Below are positions 63,320 to 64,000 of a stretch of DNA of 64,000 bases, piece after piece. The stretch comes from Aureobasidium sp. EXF-3400. Its lineage: Eukaryota > Ascomycota > Dothideomycetes > Dothideales > Saccotheciaceae. Numbering within the stretch: position 1 is the first letter of the stretch; each line of letters begins with the position of its first letter. A program made the translations under genes and the position numbers. Under the pieces are notes generated by a model. That model ran no database searches. It was not told the DNA's origin and saw only the letters and a program-made list of their open reading frames with translations. The stretch covers positions 62,001 through 126,000 of the forward strand of contig SWBL01000017.1 in assembly GCA_024195585.1 (NCBI GenBank), in the 5' to 3' direction.

Positions 63320-64000
63320 ATGCTTCCCGAGCACGAGAACGTGGGCACAGTGTTGCTCGATATTGGTATGTCACTATATTTAATTGGCTGGCTCCGGACA
63401 GCAAAATTACTCGTTGAGGGATTTGCTACGCTCTACTCACCGCACTATCAACGTGCTCGAGTAGCGAGAGATACCTCAAAGCTGCGATAACAATGGCTGA
63501 TTGGTTTTTTCGATAGAGGGAACTGTTTGCCCTATCTCTTTCGTCAAGGATACTCTGGTAGGTCGAAAGAATTTTTCCTTTTCCTTTGGACTCGTCACCA
63601 CGGAGCACCTGACCACATCACGTCGGAGAGCATCGTTTTGATGTTAGAAACACGCCATATCTGATCTGCATTATTACCCTCTTATCGTCACATCGTTCGT
63701 TCTACGAAACCTTGTTGCCTTACGCAAGATAGTCGTGCTATCTCAACATCGTCACGCCGAAACTGACGTTGTGTCAAGTTCCCTTACGCCTTGAAGGCTC
63801 TCTCAAGCGTCATCCACGAAAAATGGGACTCTGCAGACTTCAAACCATACCGTGATGCTTTCCCTGCCGAGGCTCAAGCATCCCCGGAAGCCTTTGAGGC
63901 ACACGTTAAGGACTTGACAGCCCGCGATGTCAAGATCGCCTATCTCAAGAACCTGCAGGGTGAGTCATACTCCAATCCTCGGCCGTAGTTATCTGAGGCC
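63320..64000 (+). CDS. utr4: Enolase-phosphatase E1 (methionine salvage), 5' part, first three exons, cut by window end
   Basis: Exon 1 63320-63365, exon 2 63517-63557 and exon 3 63779-63959; a third intron (GTGAGT at 63960) runs to the window edge. The joined protein begins MLPEHENVGTVLLDIEGTVC and continues with PISFVKDTLFPYALKALSSV, the HAD-type start of enolase-phosphatase E1 with the nucleophile Asp in LLDIEGT. The next part (EKWDSADFKPYRDAFPAEAQ, HVKDLTARDVKIAYLKNLQG) matches the family cap region. The enzyme enolises and dephosphorylates 2,3-diketo-5-methylthiopentyl-1-phosphate in the recycling of methylthioadenosine to methionine. Introns 1 and 2 (151 and 221 nt) are longer than others here. 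No single frame spans the gene, so it is easy to overlook. Confidence 0.9.

Overview
This is nuclear DNA of a filamentous ascomycete (Pezizomycotina; the gene set and style suggest Dothideomycetes, which is inference). Genes carry few, short (about 50-75 nt) GT-AG introns with CTRAC/CTAAC branch sites. Familiar fungal single-copy genes are present (PKA regulatory subunit, CIA1, MCC alpha, Ksp1-type kinase, enolase-phosphatase E1). No plasmid, phage, CRISPR or transposase is visible.

Layout. (A) 0.2-14.8 kb is an accessory region with a surface-polysaccharide flavour: a processive family-2 glycosyltransferase (227-1884, -), an acyltransferase-3 membrane protein (2800-4165, +), a large fusion of a secreted GH16-like domain to a second acyltransferase-3 domain (5717-8929, +), an unknown gene (9463-10212, -), an intron-bearing tRNA-Ile (10742-10831), and a divergent chitin-synthase-like protein (11398-14766, -). 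(B) 16.5-23.3 kb holds a very unusual initiator tRNA-Met gene interrupted in its D arm by a spliceosomal-looking intron (16507-16637), a small cysteine-rich secreted protein, and a possible metabolic mini-cluster: FAD monooxygenase and P450 sharing one promoter, then an anion:cation symporter-type MFS carrier. (C) 24-34.3 kb: an acidic/basic nuclear-type protein, a MARVEL membrane protein whose stop codon lies inside a longer open frame, MCC alpha (leucine breakdown), a ZIP metal transporter and a six-exon vanillyl-alcohol oxidase-type flavoenzyme. (D) 34.5-46.5 kb: a large disordered protein, a tiny two-exon candidate gene, the PKA regulatory subunit, a palindromic CRE, and a Crp1/Mdg1-like glycogen-binding-domain protein with eight copies of a roughly 105-residue repeat. 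(E) 47.6-64 kb: an OTU deubiquitinase divergent from a neutral ceramidase, a Ser-rich secreted protein, CIA1 divergent from a Myb/SANT-like protein, a broken small gene with two in-frame TAA codons, a GNAT acetyltransferase, a Ksp1-like kinase with a 3.2-kb upstream gap, and the first three exons of enolase-phosphatase E1 running off the right edge.

Most interesting leads: the initiator tRNA gene carrying both an mRNA-type GT-AG intron and a very short anticodon-loop intron; the GT2/acyltransferase/GH16-fusion locus, in which the two acyltransferases each lack a different signature residue; and two genes whose reading frames run on through in-frame stops. Splice sites were assigned by eye from consensus, phase and protein continuity; none has been tested.
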